The notes: generated by a model from the letters alone, not told the origin. A DNA stretch of 64,000 nucleotides from an uncultured Porphyromonadaceae bacterium (GCA_900547555.1 URHG01000009.1:10077-74076), one strand, 5' to 3'. Numbered from the stretch's first letter, positions 53,737 to 63,115 are shown. Numbers and translations: made by a program.

Positions 53737-53768
53737 AAAAAGAGAGGCTTCGGAAGACCTCTCTTTTT
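53737..53768 (+). terminator. Terminator after rlmD
   Basis: An 11-bp stem AAAAAGAGAGG / CCTCTCTTTTT around a 10-base loop. Confidence 0.85.
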
Positions 53769-53799
53769 CTGTGTTTGAAAATCAAAAAACAATATAGAA

Positions 53800-55170
53800 A
53801 TGACCGAATTAATCAGAAAAAAACTCAATGACAGTCCCATAGCCCGATGGACGGCTATGTTTATCGTATCGTTTACCATGATGTGCGGCTATTTTATCAC
53901 CGATGTTATGGCGTCGCTCGAAGTTATGTGTACAACACCCGTTGCCGATGGCGGTTTGGGTTGGAGCAGTTCGGAATACGGCTTCTTCTCGGGCGCTTAC
54001 GGTTATATCAATGTTTTCTTGCTGATGCTTTTCTTCGGTGGCATTATTCTCGATAAGTGCGGGATTCGTTTTACGGGAGTCATGAGTTCGTCTCTTATGT
54101 TGGGAGGAGCTTTGCTCAAATGGTATGCTTTGGCAACCGATTTCGGCGATGCTACGTTTATGGGGTATCACCTTCAAGTCGTTCTGGCCAGTTTAGGGTT
54201 TGCCGTTTTCGGTATGGGTGCCGAAATTACGGGAATTACGGTTTCAAAGGTCATCATCAAATGGTTTACCGGCCATGAAGTTGCATTGGCTATGGGGTTG
54301 CAGGTAGCGATGGCCCGTATCGGTACGGCTGTGGCGTTGGCGTGTAGCCTGCCTATGGCGAGAGCGATGCATAGTGTTTCTTATCCGGTACTTTTCGGTG
54401 CGCTTTGCCTTTGTGTAGGTTTGGTGGCATACTTGGTATATTGTGTCATGGATAAGAAACTCGACCGGTCTGTCGAAGCGGTCAGTGAGGAAAAGGAAGA
54501 AGGCTTCCAATTGAAAGACCTGAAACTGATTTTTACCAATAAAGGCTTTTGGCTAATTACCTTGTTGTGCCTAATGTTCTATGCCGGAGTGTTCCCGTTC
54601 CTGAAATTTGCTACGAAGCTGATGATTGCCAAGTATCATGTAGAACCCGAAATGGCAGGGCTTATTCCTGCCATGTTGCCGTTTGGTACGATTTTATTGA
54701 CTCCGGTTTTCGGTACTCTTTATGACCGTATAGGTAAAGGAGCTACGCTTATGCTTATCGGATCGGTCATGCTGACAATCGTTCATCTTTTATTTGCGTT
54801 GCCTATTTTGCCTACATGGTGGTTTGCTATCGTGATAATGATTGTTTTGGGCATTGCGTTTTCTTTGGTACCTTCGGCTTTGTGGCCCAGTGTACCTAAG
54901 ATTATTCCTATGAAACAGCTCGGATCGGCTTATGCGACGATATTCTATATTCAGAATATCGGTCTCTCTATGGTACCGGTACTTATCGGCTGGGTGATAG
55001 AGACCTATTCGACACATGTCGATGGAGCAGGTGTTGTAACGTATGATTATACGATACCCATGCTTATTTTTGCTACCTTTGGGATTGTGGCCATATTCAT
55101 TTCCCTTTGGCTGAAAAGAGAAGATGCTCGTTCGCATTATGGCCTTGAAGATCCGAACATGAAAAAATAA
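53800..55170 (+). CDS. MFS transporter
   Basis: 456 residues with about 12 transmembrane helices in two halves and a charged central loop (about 220-240). The first half has an LDKCGIRFTG stretch that resembles the MFS loop 2-3 motif, the second the equivalent TLYDRIGKGA. It is an inner-membrane secondary carrier; the sequence is close in style to nitrate/oxalate-type or hexuronate-type carriers of gut Bacteroidales, but substrate cannot be assigned. Apparently monocistronic; no clear consensus promoter in the short gap after the rlmD terminator. Confidence 0.82.
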   Translation: MTELIRKKLNDSPIARWTAMFIVSFTMMCGYFITDVMASLEVMCTTPVADGGLGWSSSEYGFFSGAYGYINVFLLMLFFGGIILDKCGIRFTGVMSSSLMLGGALLKWYALATDFGDATFMGYHLQVVLASLGFAVFGMGAEITGITVSKVIIKWFTGHEVALAMGLQVAMARIGTAVALACSLPMARAMHSVSYPVLFGALCLCVGLVAYLVYCVMDKKLDRSVEAVSEEKEEGFQLKDLKLIFTNKGFWLITLLCLMFYAGVFPFLKFATKLMIAKYHVEPEMAGLIPAMLPFGTILLTPVFGTLYDRIGKGATLMLIGSVMLTIVHLLFALPILPTWWFAIVIMIVLGIAFSLVPSALWPSVPKIIPMKQLGSAYATIFYIQNIGLSMVPVLIGWVIETYSTHVDGAGVVTYDYTIPMLIFATFGIVAIFISLWLKREDARSHYGLEDPNMKK

Positions 55171-55255
55171 CTGTTTTTTCATAGACGAAATTGTTTAAGA
55201 TTGAGGGTGTAAAAATGGGATTATTTGTTTAATTGTTATTAATCTGTAATTGGAT

Positions 55256-56452
55256 ATGAAATTTTACCTTCTGCCCATGCTTGTCGGATTGCTCTTTATC
55301 ATCGGTCCCGATATTTGGATTTATCTGAAAGTTCGTAACCGAATCGGTAATAAGTATTTGCGATTGATTTATTGGCTGCCTGCAGTTTTCTTTGTTTTAT
55401 TTTTTGCCGGTATGCGGTTTTTCTCGAACGATGTTCCCGATTATAAGTTCATGGCTCGGATTACGTGGATTCTATGGCTTTTCGCTCTTATATATATACC
55501 TAAGGCCATATATACGGTTTTCGATGTGGCCGGTCGTACCATGATAGGATTCTGTAAGACAGCTGGTTTATGGCTCTCTCGTATCGGTGCGGGTATCGCT
55601 GTTATCTTGGCTGTTTTGTTTGTATATGCGGCCTTTATAGGTCGCACTCGGGTGCATGTAAAAGAAGTGGATTTGGCGTATCGGGATCTGCCTGAGCAAC
55701 TCGACGGTTTTAAAATCGTACAATTTTCTGATTTGCATATCGGGAATTGGGGCGATTATACTCGGGCCATGCGCAAAGCGGTGGAGTTGATCGATGATTG
55801 CCGGGCCGATATGGTGGTTTTTACCGGAGACTTTGTTAATAATTTCTCGTCGGAGATTACACCTGAGATTGTAGATATATTTGCCTCTATGGATATGCCC
55901 CGTTATGGGAAATATGCCATTTTAGGGAATCATGATTATGGTGATTATTCCCGATGGAGGACACCCGAAGAAAAAAATATAAATCTGAATCGTACGAAAA
56001 GCGGTATCGAAGAGTGTGGATTTGATTTATTGCTGAACGATTCGCGCACGATTGCGGTTGGAGATACTTCTTTCTTGTTGGTGGGAGTGGAGAATACCGG
56101 TAAACCGCCTTTCCGTCAGTACGGAAATCTGCCGTTGGCTATATCCGGAGTCGATTCGACATTGTTTACCGTACTGCTTTCTCACGATGCTTCGCATTGG
56201 AGGCAAGAAGTTTTGGAGCATCGGTTTATCGACTTGACATTGTCGGGGCATACTCATGCAGCACAATGCGGCATTTCTTGGGGAAAATTGCATTGGTCTC
56301 CTTCATCATGGATATACGATGAGTGGGAAGGCCTTTATCGAGAAAAGGAGCAATTACTTTATGTTAATCGCGGACTGGGTTATGTCGGGGTTCCCATGCG
56401 CATAGGTATGGAGCCCGAGATTACTTGCTTTACCTTGAAGCGTTCCCGATAG
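55256..56452 (+). CDS. Membrane-anchored metallophosphoesterase
   Basis: 398 residues. Four N-terminal transmembrane segments (within about 1-125) precede a calcineurin-like phosphoesterase domain from about 155. Metal ligands are in FSDLHIGNW (Asp, His), FTGDFVNN (Asp), LGNHDY (Asn, His) and SGHTHAAQ (His, His). The catalytic domain follows a short extracytoplasmic-style linker. It resembles the YaeI/YkuE-type phosphodiesterases that may act on lipid-linked phosphates. The ATG at 55256 is used over the TTG at 55250. Confidence 0.85.
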   Translation: MKFYLLPMLVGLLFIIGPDIWIYLKVRNRIGNKYLRLIYWLPAVFFVLFFAGMRFFSNDVPDYKFMARITWILWLFALIYIPKAIYTVFDVAGRTMIGFCKTAGLWLSRIGAGIAVILAVLFVYAAFIGRTRVHVKEVDLAYRDLPEQLDGFKIVQFSDLHIGNWGDYTRAMRKAVELIDDCRADMVVFTGDFVNNFSSEITPEIVDIFASMDMPRYGKYAILGNHDYGDYSRWRTPEEKNINLNRTKSGIEECGFDLLLNDSRTIAVGDTSFLLVGVENTGKPPFRQYGNLPLAISGVDSTLFTVLLSHDASHWRQEVLEHRFIDLTLSGHTHAAQCGISWGKLHWSPSSWIYDEWEGLYREKEQLLYVNRGLGYVGVPMRIGMEPEITCFTLKRSR

Positions 56453-56467
56453 GTAAATCGTTTTTGA

Positions 56468-56520
56468 CTCCAACAACTACGGCCAAATCTTAAAAATAGA
56501 TTTGACCGTAGTTGTTGGAG
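56468..56520. terminator. Long inverted repeat between convergent genes
   Basis: 23 + 23 bases with one mismatch (begins CTCCAACAACTACGG), loop TAAAAAT. No T-run follows on either strand, so it is not a standard intrinsic terminator even though its position suggests that role. Confidence 0.6.
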
Positions 56521-56531
56521 TGGGGAGAAGA

Positions 56532-56777
56532 TTATTCCGAATCTTTCGGCGTATTTTCTTGCTGGGAGAGGATTTTGTTTCTCTCTCTCATTTCTTTGCG
56601 GTATCTTTCCCTGCGTTTCAGTACAAATCGCAGCAGTATGATGACGAGAATGTTGGCTGCAAGCATACCGATAAATTCCCAACGGTTTCCGTCGAACTGA
56701 TTCCAGCCCCATACGGCCATGACAATGGTGTATATAAGTAATAATAGAGGGATAAGATCGTATTTCTTTATTTTCAT
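56532..56777 (-). CDS. Small two-helix membrane protein
   Basis: 81 residues. Two transmembrane helices (about 8-24 and 36-54) are followed by a highly basic and charged tail (KRRERYRKEMRERNKI). No family recognised. The ATG at 56775-56777 (MKIKKYDLI) is preferred; the frame is open upstream but overlaps the exonuclease gene. It lies 52 bases after that gene and closes the yicC operon. Confidence 0.6.
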   Translation of the reverse strand: MKIKKYDLIPLLLLIYTIVMAVWGWNQFDGNRWEFIGMLAANILVIILLRFVLKRRERYRKEMRERNKILSQQENTPKDSE

Positions 56778-56829
56778 GATGATGTTATTTCTGGATAAAA
56801 CGTTTGTCGCTTCCTTTCTGTTGGGGAGT

Positions 56830-57429
56830 CTAGAATATTTTCCGATATTCGGCGGGAAGGGGGTCTCCTTTGAGGGCTTTGTAGATATGGAGGCAGGCCC
56901 ATGCATCGGTTGCCGCATAGAGCTGTTGGGCGTTTGTCAACTCCGGGGCTTCCCAATTGGATAGTTGTTGTGTTTTTGAAATTTTTCTCCCGAAAAGAAG
57001 TGCATAGATTTTTTGTAAGCTCATTTCTTCGATACCGAATGCCGTCGCATATTGTTGCAGTTCGATGTAGTGATGCGGGGTTATCGGAGACAGGCGACGC
57101 AATCCTGTGAAGTCGTCTTTCAATGACAATCCGATTTTCAGAATGCTGGTCGATTCGAGAATCTGTTTTATGGCGTGGATATTGTTTATTCGGCATATTC
57201 TGAACAGATAGCATGTGTCCCATGTCGATATTTGCACGAGGGCGACGTTGTGCATGATACCTTTTCTGAAAGAGGGGCGTGTCTCGGTATCGATACCGAC
57301 TACGGTCTCGTTCATGAGGCTTTCTGCTGCCGCGTATGCTTCGTTTTCGGTATTGACGGTTACTATTTTCCCTGGAAATTTGATAATTTCCAATGCAGCC
57401 AGACTTTCAGCGTTGATTTGAGATGTCAT
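56830..57429 (-). CDS. DEDD-type 3'-5' exonuclease (RNase D/WRN-like)
   Basis: 199 residues. The exonuclease motifs are visible: GIDTET (ExoI, Asp and Glu), LKIGLSLKDD (ExoII, Asp), and YAATDAWACLHIY (ExoIII). It should degrade nucleic acid 3' ends with two metal ions; RNA or DNA preference is unclear. No HRDC or helicase domain is attached. The start MTSQINAESL at 57429 lies 14 bases after the DUF5063 gene, so the two are coupled, an arrangement I know from other Bacteroidales. Confidence 0.85.
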   Translation of the reverse strand: MTSQINAESLAALEIIKFPGKIVTVNTENEAYAAAESLMNETVVGIDTETRPSFRKGIMHNVALVQISTWDTCYLFRICRINNIHAIKQILESTSILKIGLSLKDDFTGLRRLSPITPHHYIELQQYATAFGIEEMSLQKIYALLFGRKISKTQQLSNWEAPELTNAQQLYAATDAWACLHIYKALKGDPLPAEYRKIF

Positions 57430-57443
57430 GTCGGGAAAGGAGG

Positions 57444-58091
57444 TTATAGCCAACGATCGGCATCTTCTTCGTCGTTGAGCCATGCCGATTGTCTTTTTTG
57501 ATAGAAATTATCTTCTTCGTCATCGCGATGATGGGAATGACGGTGTCCACATTCGCAATCATAGTCATTGTCCAAGTCGTCCAAAGAATAGTAGATACGG
57601 TGCAGTGCGGCAAGAGCATTCAGCAGTTTGGAACCCCAGTAACTCGAAAATTCCTCTCTGCATTCGGTGAGGGCAACCCGCATGGTATCTTCATTTTCGG
57701 TACGGTAAGCCGCGACACAATCTTTTACGGCCTGATATATATCGGCCATATCCTCGGCGATACTGGCTCCCAAAGGTAAGTCGCTGTATTTCATTTCATC
57801 GCTTTGTACGACAAGATAAGCATCGTTTTCACCCATCAGGCGACCTATATTTTCACGTAGGAATTCATAATCGTCTTCGGTTACGAAATGTTCCGGAGAA
57901 TCGAGATAATCTTCATTTTCATCGTCGATGGGAAGGAGCGTCGCTTTGAGATAAAGCAACGGCAACAATTTGATTGCGGTCGAAGCAAACTCCTCTTGGG
58001 TGAGTTCTTGTACCCGTTCGAGGAACGCACAGTATTCGACACCTACGGTAACGAATTCGACGCTGTTTTTTGCGTATATATATTTGTCCAT
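57444..58091 (-). CDS. DUF5063 domain protein with His/Cys-rich tail
   Basis: 215 residues. The N-terminal and middle helical part (NSVEFVTVGVEYCAFLE, then PLLYLKATLLP) matches the DUF5063 family of Bacteroidota. The C-terminal 40 residues carry DYDCECGHRHSHHRDDEED, a cluster of Cys, His and acidic residues that looks able to bind metal. Function unknown. It sits between nadD (2 bases upstream) and the exonuclease, so it is translated together with them. Confidence 0.78.
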   Translation of the reverse strand: MDKYIYAKNSVEFVTVGVEYCAFLERVQELTQEEFASTAIKLLPLLYLKATLLPIDDENEDYLDSPEHFVTEDDYEFLRENIGRLMGENDAYLVVQSDEMKYSDLPLGASIAEDMADIYQAVKDCVAAYRTENEDTMRVALTECREEFSSYWGSKLLNALAALHRIYYSLDDLDNDYDCECGHRHSHHRDDEEDNFYQKRQSAWLNDEEDADRWL

Positions 58092-58093
58092 AT

Positions 58094-58681
58094 TTACTTG
58101 GGATTTTGATATAGATTGTGTTTTACGATGTAATCGTGTACCGAGTGGGGAAGATATTTTTCTGTCGATTGGCCGGTGGCGATAAGTTTCCGTATTTCCG
58201 TAGAAGAAATTTCCATCGTAGGTGCATGCGTAAGGTGTACGGTGGGAGGGAGTATTGTTGCTTCGATGGGAAATCCGGGGCGTGGGTATATATATATAGG
58301 ATAATTTTCTATGATCTCTTCATAGGATTTCCAACGATCGAAAATTTTCCAATTATCCGATCCTATGAGCAGACAGAATGCTGTGTGTGTATATTGCTTT
58401 TTGAGAGTTCGTAGGGTTGTGATGGTGTATGACGGACGGGGCAAATGCATCTCTATATCGCAATAGCGGAATGTCGGTTCGTTCTCGATAGCAAGTTTTG
58501 TCATATCGGCCCTTATCGCGTCATCGAGCAATCCGCTTTGTGGTTTCAGAGGGTTTTGGGGAGATACGATGAACCATATTTCATCGAACATTTCTTTTTC
58601 GACCATATAACGGGCAATGGCGACGTGTCCGTTATGTATGGGATTGAAAGACCCCGAGAATATACCCACCTTCTTGCTCAT
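58094..58681 (-). CDS. nadD: Nicotinate-nucleotide adenylyltransferase
   Basis: 195 residues. It adenylates nicotinate mononucleotide in NAD synthesis. Nucleotidyltransferase motifs: GSFNPIHNGH (HxGH at 16-19) and ISSTEIR near the C-terminus; SPQNPLK and GSDNW fit NadD. It lies in the yicC-gmk-nadD operon order common in this phylum, 12 bases after gmk and 2 bases before the DUF5063 gene. Confidence 0.93.
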   Translation of the reverse strand: MSKKVGIFSGSFNPIHNGHVAIARYMVEKEMFDEIWFIVSPQNPLKPQSGLLDDAIRADMTKLAIENEPTFRYCDIEMHLPRPSYTITTLRTLKKQYTHTAFCLLIGSDNWKIFDRWKSYEEIIENYPIYIYPRPGFPIEATILPPTVHLTHAPTMEISSTEIRKLIATGQSTEKYLPHSVHDYIVKHNLYQNPK

Positions 58682-58693
58682 GGCGTTGCAATC

Positions 58694-59263
58694 TTACTTG
58701 TCCAAGAATTTCTTTAAGATTTGCAAGACTTCCTGCTCGGCTGTGGACAGATCGTCATTGATGACAATCCGGTCGAACTTAGGTGCGAAGCTCATTTCAT
58801 ATTCGGCTTTGGCAAGGCGACTTTCTATTACTTCGGGAGCATCGGTGGCGCGACTTGTCAACCGTCGGCGAAGTTCTTCGATTCCGGGCGGCTGGATAAA
58901 TATCGACAATGCCCGTTCCCCATAAAACCGTTTGATATTGACACCGCCTACGACATCGACATCGAAAACGACATTTTTTCCGGCAGAGGTAAGCCGTTCG
59001 ACTTCACTTTTCAATGTCCCATAAAATTTGTCGGTGTACACTTCTTCGTATTCCAAAAAGTCGCCATCGGAGATGCGGCGGCGAAATTCATCGGGGGAGA
59101 GAAAGTAGTATTCGACACCGTTTTTTTCTTTTCCTCGCGGGGCTCTCGATGTCGCCGAGATGGAGAATGCCAAATTCAGATTCTGCGTGAGCAGGTAATT
59201 GATAATGGTCGATTTTCCCGAACCCGATGGAGCGGAAAAGATAATGAGTTTTCCCGGTTGCAT
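58694..59263 (-). CDS. gmk: Guanylate kinase
   Basis: 189 residues. It phosphorylates GMP to GDP. P-loop APSGSGKST near the N-terminus, ATSRAPRGKEKNGVEYYF (GMP-binding Arg/Tyr), and DVDVVGGVNIK are diagnostic; length is normal. It starts 4 bases after yicC ends, so the genes are translationally coupled. Confidence 0.95.
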   Translation of the reverse strand: MQPGKLIIFSAPSGSGKSTIINYLLTQNLNLAFSISATSRAPRGKEKNGVEYYFLSPDEFRRRISDGDFLEYEEVYTDKFYGTLKSEVERLTSAGKNVVFDVDVVGGVNIKRFYGERALSIFIQPPGIEELRRRLTSRATDAPEVIESRLAKAEYEMSFAPKFDRIVINDDLSTAEQEVLQILKKFLDK

Positions 59264-59267
59264 GGTA

Positions 59268-60143
59268 TTACATTACGTTGAGAATTTGTTCTTTGATTTG
59301 TTCGAGCTCGTCTTTCATGCGGACGACGATTTTTTGAAGTTCAGCATGATTGGCTTTTGAGCCCATCGTATTTACTTCCCGACCGATTTCCTGACTGATG
59401 AAACCCAGTTTTTTCCCTTGTCCGTAATGACCTTCCATCGTTTCCATAAAATATTTCAGATGATTATCGAGGCGGTTTTTTTCTTCGTTTATATCGAGTT
59501 TTTCGATATAAAAAATCATCTCTTGTTCCATGCGGTTTTTATCGTAATCGAAATTATCGATTTTTTCAAGAGCGTCGATGATGCGGGATTTTATTTTCTC
59601 GGTTCGCTCTTTTTCGAAGGGTGCGACTTCGGTCAGCAGATGTGCGATATTCCCGATTTTTTCGGTAAACAGTTTTTGTAGCATGAGGCCTTCTTGTGCT
59701 CGAAATTCTATAAGATGGGCGATGGCGTCTCCTACCGCTTTTTTTACGGCGAGACTTTCATCTTCCGATGCTTCTACCGTTTCGTTTTTCAGAGCGTCGG
59801 GTAGGCGTAACAGCGTTTGCAACCAGTCTACCGGTTCGGGAATTTGCAACGATACCGTCATGGCTTTCAGCCGTTCATAATAATTTTTGATGATATCGGT
59901 ATTGAATTCGGCATTGCAATCTGCCGAAACTTTATTCTCTACTTGTATCGAAAAATCGACTTTACCTCGTTCGAGTTGGCGGGCTATTTCACTGCGTATA
60001 TCCATTTCCAACTCTTTATATATTTGAGGTATGCGCATGGATAGATCGAGTTGCTTACTGTTCAGCGACTTGATTTCGACGGTGATTTTTCGGTGTGGAA
60101 GTTCGACAATGGATTTGCCGAAACCTGTCATGGAATATATCAT
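59268..60143 (-). CDS. yicC: YicC/YloC-family endoribonuclease
   Basis: 291 residues, typical length. The start MIYSMTGFGK, EIKSLNSKQLDL and the C-terminal GSKANHAELQKIVVRMKDELEQIKEQI are the family signatures. YicC proteins have been characterised as endoribonucleases that influence small-RNA stability in enterobacteria; the role here is inferred by family. It heads an operon with gmk, nadD, DUF5063, an exonuclease and a small membrane protein. Confidence 0.92.
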   Translation of the reverse strand: MIYSMTGFGKSIVELPHRKITVEIKSLNSKQLDLSMRIPQIYKELEMDIRSEIARQLERGKVDFSIQVENKVSADCNAEFNTDIIKNYYERLKAMTVSLQIPEPVDWLQTLLRLPDALKNETVEASEDESLAVKKAVGDAIAHLIEFRAQEGLMLQKLFTEKIGNIAHLLTEVAPFEKERTEKIKSRIIDALEKIDNFDYDKNRMEQEMIFYIEKLDINEEKNRLDNHLKYFMETMEGHYGQGKKLGFISQEIGREVNTMGSKANHAELQKIVVRMKDELEQIKEQILNVM

Positions 60144-60162
60144 ATCAGTGGGTTTGTTTTTG

Positions 60163-60170
60163 CAAAATTA
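60163..60170 (-). promoter_or_regulatory. -7 box (TAATTTTG) for the yicC operon
   Basis: Matches TAnnTTTG on the minus strand, 20 bases before the yicC start. Confidence 0.6.
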
Positions 60171-60242
60171 ATTTTTATTCTGCGGATATACAAGTGTGTA
60201 TGGGAAAACTCGAACAGCTCTTTGTGAAAAAGCCGGAGAGCA

Positions 60243-60276
60243 AAAAATGACATCGGCCGGAATTCCGGCCGATGTC
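60243..60276 (-). terminator. Terminator of ilvA
   Basis: A perfect 12-bp stem GACATCGGCCGG / CCGGCCGATGTC with an AATT loop; ATTTTTT follows on the minus strand. Confidence 0.92.
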
Positions 60277-60293
60277 TATAAAGTCTTTTATCA

Positions 60294-61490
60294 TTAGACG
60301 ATGACGTGGTAACCCGATCGGATAAGTTCTTGTCGTATCTTGTCGATATGTTCTTGGTTGCGGGTTTCGAGCACGACTTGTAAGTAGCAGGCGTCGATAT
60401 CGGTGGTTTTACCGGCTCGTTCATGGTGTACCGAAATCACATTGGCCCCCATGCGGGCGATAATGCTGGTAACGCCCACGAGTTGGCCGGGTCGGTCCAT
60501 CAGTTCTACGGTAAGTACGTAAGAACGTCCCGATTTTTGCAATCCCCGGTTGATGACCCGGGAAAGAATCGTTACATCGATATTACCACCCGATACGAGG
60601 CATATCGTTTTTTTACCTTCGATAGGGAGTTTTCCGAACATGGCGGCAGCGACCGATACGGCTCCTGCACCTTCGGCAACGAGTTTTTGTTGTTCGATGA
60701 GAGATAGTATGGCCGTAGATATTTCGTCGTCGGTAACAGTTACGACATCATCGACATATTTACTGCAAATATCGAATGTGTGCGTACCGGGCTCTTTTAC
60801 GGCGATACCGTCGGCGATAGTCTTTACGGCGGGTAACCTTTCTATGCGCTTATGGTACAAGGATTGTACCATACTTGGGGCTCCGCTGGCTTGTACTCCG
60901 TAAACCTTGACGTTCGGGCGTAAACATTTGATGGCGAATGCAACTCCTGATATAAGTCCGCCACCGCCGACCGGAACGATGACCGCATCGACATCGGAGA
61001 GCTGGTCGAGCAACTCGATGCCGATAGTTCCTTGTCCGGCAATGACATTTTCGTCATCGAACGGGTGAACAAACGTGTATCCTTTTTCCTCTTTCAACTG
61101 CAAGGCTTTTTGATATGCGTCATCGTAAACACCGTCGACAAGACAGATTTCCGCCCCGTATTTTTTTGTCGCTTCGACTTTGGATATGGGGGCGCCCGAG
61201 GGCAGACATATCAATGATTTGATACCGTTTTTTGTCGCACCCAAAGCGACGCCTTGTGCATGGTTGCCGGCCGAGCAGGCAATTACGCCTTTTGCTTTTT
61301 CCTCGTCCGATAACTGTGAAATCTTATAATAAGCGCCTCTTACTTTAAAAGAACCTGTAAGTTGCAGATTTTCAGGTTTTAGAAAGATCGATGAGCCGGG
61401 AGCGATTTGAGGTGCAGCGATCAGATCGGTGCGTCGCAATACCTCTTTCAGAACGAAAGATGCGTGGTAAATTTTGTCGAGCGTGAGCAT
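60294..61490 (-). CDS. ilvA: Threonine ammonia-lyase with C-terminal ACT domain
   Basis: 398 residues. A PLP enzyme converting threonine to 2-oxobutyrate, the first step to isoleucine or to propionate. Lys49 in GSFKVRGAYY binds PLP; SAGNHAQGVA, the glycine loop PVGGGGLISG, and EGAGAVSVAA complete the fold. The last 75 residues (about 325-398, VLTVELMDRPGQLVGVTSII) are a single ACT domain, giving the shorter IlvA form and not the two-ACT E. coli type. Stands alone, with its terminator at 60243-60276. No consensus promoter was found in the 160 bases upstream. Confidence 0.92.
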   Translation of the reverse strand: MLTLDKIYHASFVLKEVLRRTDLIAAPQIAPGSSIFLKPENLQLTGSFKVRGAYYKISQLSDEEKAKGVIACSAGNHAQGVALGATKNGIKSLICLPSGAPISKVEATKKYGAEICLVDGVYDDAYQKALQLKEEKGYTFVHPFDDENVIAGQGTIGIELLDQLSDVDAVIVPVGGGGLISGVAFAIKCLRPNVKVYGVQASGAPSMVQSLYHKRIERLPAVKTIADGIAVKEPGTHTFDICSKYVDDVVTVTDDEISTAILSLIEQQKLVAEGAGAVSVAAAMFGKLPIEGKKTICLVSGGNIDVTILSRVINRGLQKSGRSYVLTVELMDRPGQLVGVTSIIARMGANVISVHHERAGKTTDIDACYLQVVLETRNQEHIDKIRQELIRSGYHVIV

Positions 61491-61676
61491 AGGTTCAGGT
61501 AAATTTTACGGGTGCAATATTACAAAAAAAGAATCAGATATTTATAATGAAAGCATGTGCTAATTATAAATATTTTTATCGCCGATACAGGAGTGAAAAA
61601 AATGTATTCTCGAATGTTTTTCATCTCAAAAAATATCGTTAAATTTCGATTCTCTTTTTGACAAAAGAAAAAAGCC

Positions 61677-61684
61677 TATATTTA
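61677..61684 (+). promoter_or_regulatory. Weak -7 box (TATATTTA) for the sulfatase
   Basis: One mismatch to TAnnTTTG, 15 bases before the ATG at 61700. A TTTG at 61657-61660 is 16 bases upstream, shorter than the usual 19-20 spacing. Confidence 0.35.
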
Positions 61685-61699
61685 CGAAAAACAATACTT

Positions 61700-63109
61700 A
61701 TGTATAACGAAAAGATATGGAGAAGTCTTTGCGCACTGGGACTCATCGCTGTTCCTCAGATAGGAGCCTATGCCCAAAAAACTTCGGACAAAGAAAACAA
61801 GAAACCCAATATCATCTTTATTTTAGCGGACGATTTGGGATATTCCGATCTCGCATGCTATGGTAATAAATATATCGAGACCCCTAATATCGATCGTTTG
61901 GCAGAGACCGGAACCCGTTTTACACAATGCTATGCCGGTTCGGCTTTGAGTTCGCCTTCGCGTTGCTCTTTGATGACGGGTCGCCATACGGGTCATACCA
62001 CCATTCGCGATAATTTTGCACAGGCCGGCGGTATCGAAGGGTTGAAAGGGACGAAGCCCATTCGTCGCATGCACTTATTGCCGACCGATACGACCATTGC
62101 CACTGTGCTTGTCGCCGATGGTTATCGGACGTGCTTGGTCAATAAGTGGCATCTCGATGGTTTCAATCCCGAAGCGACGCCGCTCAATCGCGGTTTCGAC
62201 GAGTTTTATGGCTGGCTCATCAGTACGTCTTATTCCAATGATCCTTATTATTACCCTTATTGGCGTTTCGATAATTATCGGCTTGGGAATATCGAGGAGA
62301 ATGAAGGCGATCGTCATATCAGGCACAATACCGATATTTCTACCGATGATGCCATAGCTTTCGTTCGTCGTAACCGGGAGACTCCCTTTTTCCTTTATCT
62401 GGCTTACGATGCACCTCACGAGCCATATAATATCGACGATACCCACTGGTACGATGACGAAACGTGGGAGATGAATACCAAGCGTTATGCTTCGCTCATC
62501 ACGCACATGGATAAAGCCATCGGTCGCTTATTGGCAGAACTCGAAAGGTTGGGATTGCGGGAAAATACTCTTATAATTTTTGCTTCCGATAACGGAGCTG
62601 CCAAGCAAGCACCTATCGAGGGGTTGGGGTGCAACGGAGAATTGCGAGGAATGAAAGGTATGCTTTATGAAGGCGGAATACGAGTACCGTTTATTGTCAA
62701 TTGGCCGGGACGTGTACCCGAGCAACAACTCGACAATCTTGTGTACTTTCCCGATGTAATGCCTACATTGGCAGCTGTAGCCGGAGCATCGGAATATCTT
62801 CCGACACGTCGGGACGGTATGAATCTGTGGCCGTTGATACAGGGTGAAAAGTTGGATACCGATGATCGCTTGCTCTATTGGGAGTTTCCCGGTAAGCAAC
62901 GTGCGGCTCGTCGTGGCGATTGGAAAGTCGTCAGTGTAAAAAAGAATATGCCTCTTGAACTTTACAATATCAAGGAAGACGTTTCCGAATCGCTCGATTT
63001 GGCAGAGCAATATCCCGATATGGTCGCAGAGTTTGAACGTCAAATGGAGCAGGCGCGGACTCCTTCGCCGAATTGGCCGTTACCGGGCGAAAAACACGAT
63101 AAAGAGTAA
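61700..63109 (+). CDS. Secreted Ser-type (formylglycine-dependent) sulfatase
   Basis: 469 residues. Signal peptide about 1-25 (ending AYAQ). S1 sulfatase features: NIIFILADDLGYSDL (metal Asp pair), the modification motif S84-S-P-S-R88 followed by CSLMTGR, KWHLDG, and FASDNGA (metal Asp/Asn). The residue to be oxidised to formylglycine is Ser84, so maturation needs a radical-SAM anSME, and one is encoded 6 bases downstream. It should remove sulfate esters from host or plant glycans in the periplasm. I chose the ATG at 61700 over an in-frame TTG at 61658, because the signal peptide begins there and the -7 box lies between. Confidence 0.9.
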   Translation: MYNEKIWRSLCALGLIAVPQIGAYAQKTSDKENKKPNIIFILADDLGYSDLACYGNKYIETPNIDRLAETGTRFTQCYAGSALSSPSRCSLMTGRHTGHTTIRDNFAQAGGIEGLKGTKPIRRMHLLPTDTTIATVLVADGYRTCLVNKWHLDGFNPEATPLNRGFDEFYGWLISTSYSNDPYYYPYWRFDNYRLGNIEENEGDRHIRHNTDISTDDAIAFVRRNRETPFFLYLAYDAPHEPYNIDDTHWYDDETWEMNTKRYASLITHMDKAIGRLLAELERLGLRENTLIIFASDNGAAKQAPIEGLGCNGELRGMKGMLYEGGIRVPFIVNWPGRVPEQQLDNLVYFPDVMPTLAAVAGASEYLPTRRDGMNLWPLIQGEKLDTDDRLLYWEFPGKQRAARRGDWKVVSVKKNMPLELYNIKEDVSESLDLAEQYPDMVAEFERQMEQARTPSPNWPLPGEKHDKE

Positions 63110-63115
63110 CGTTTT

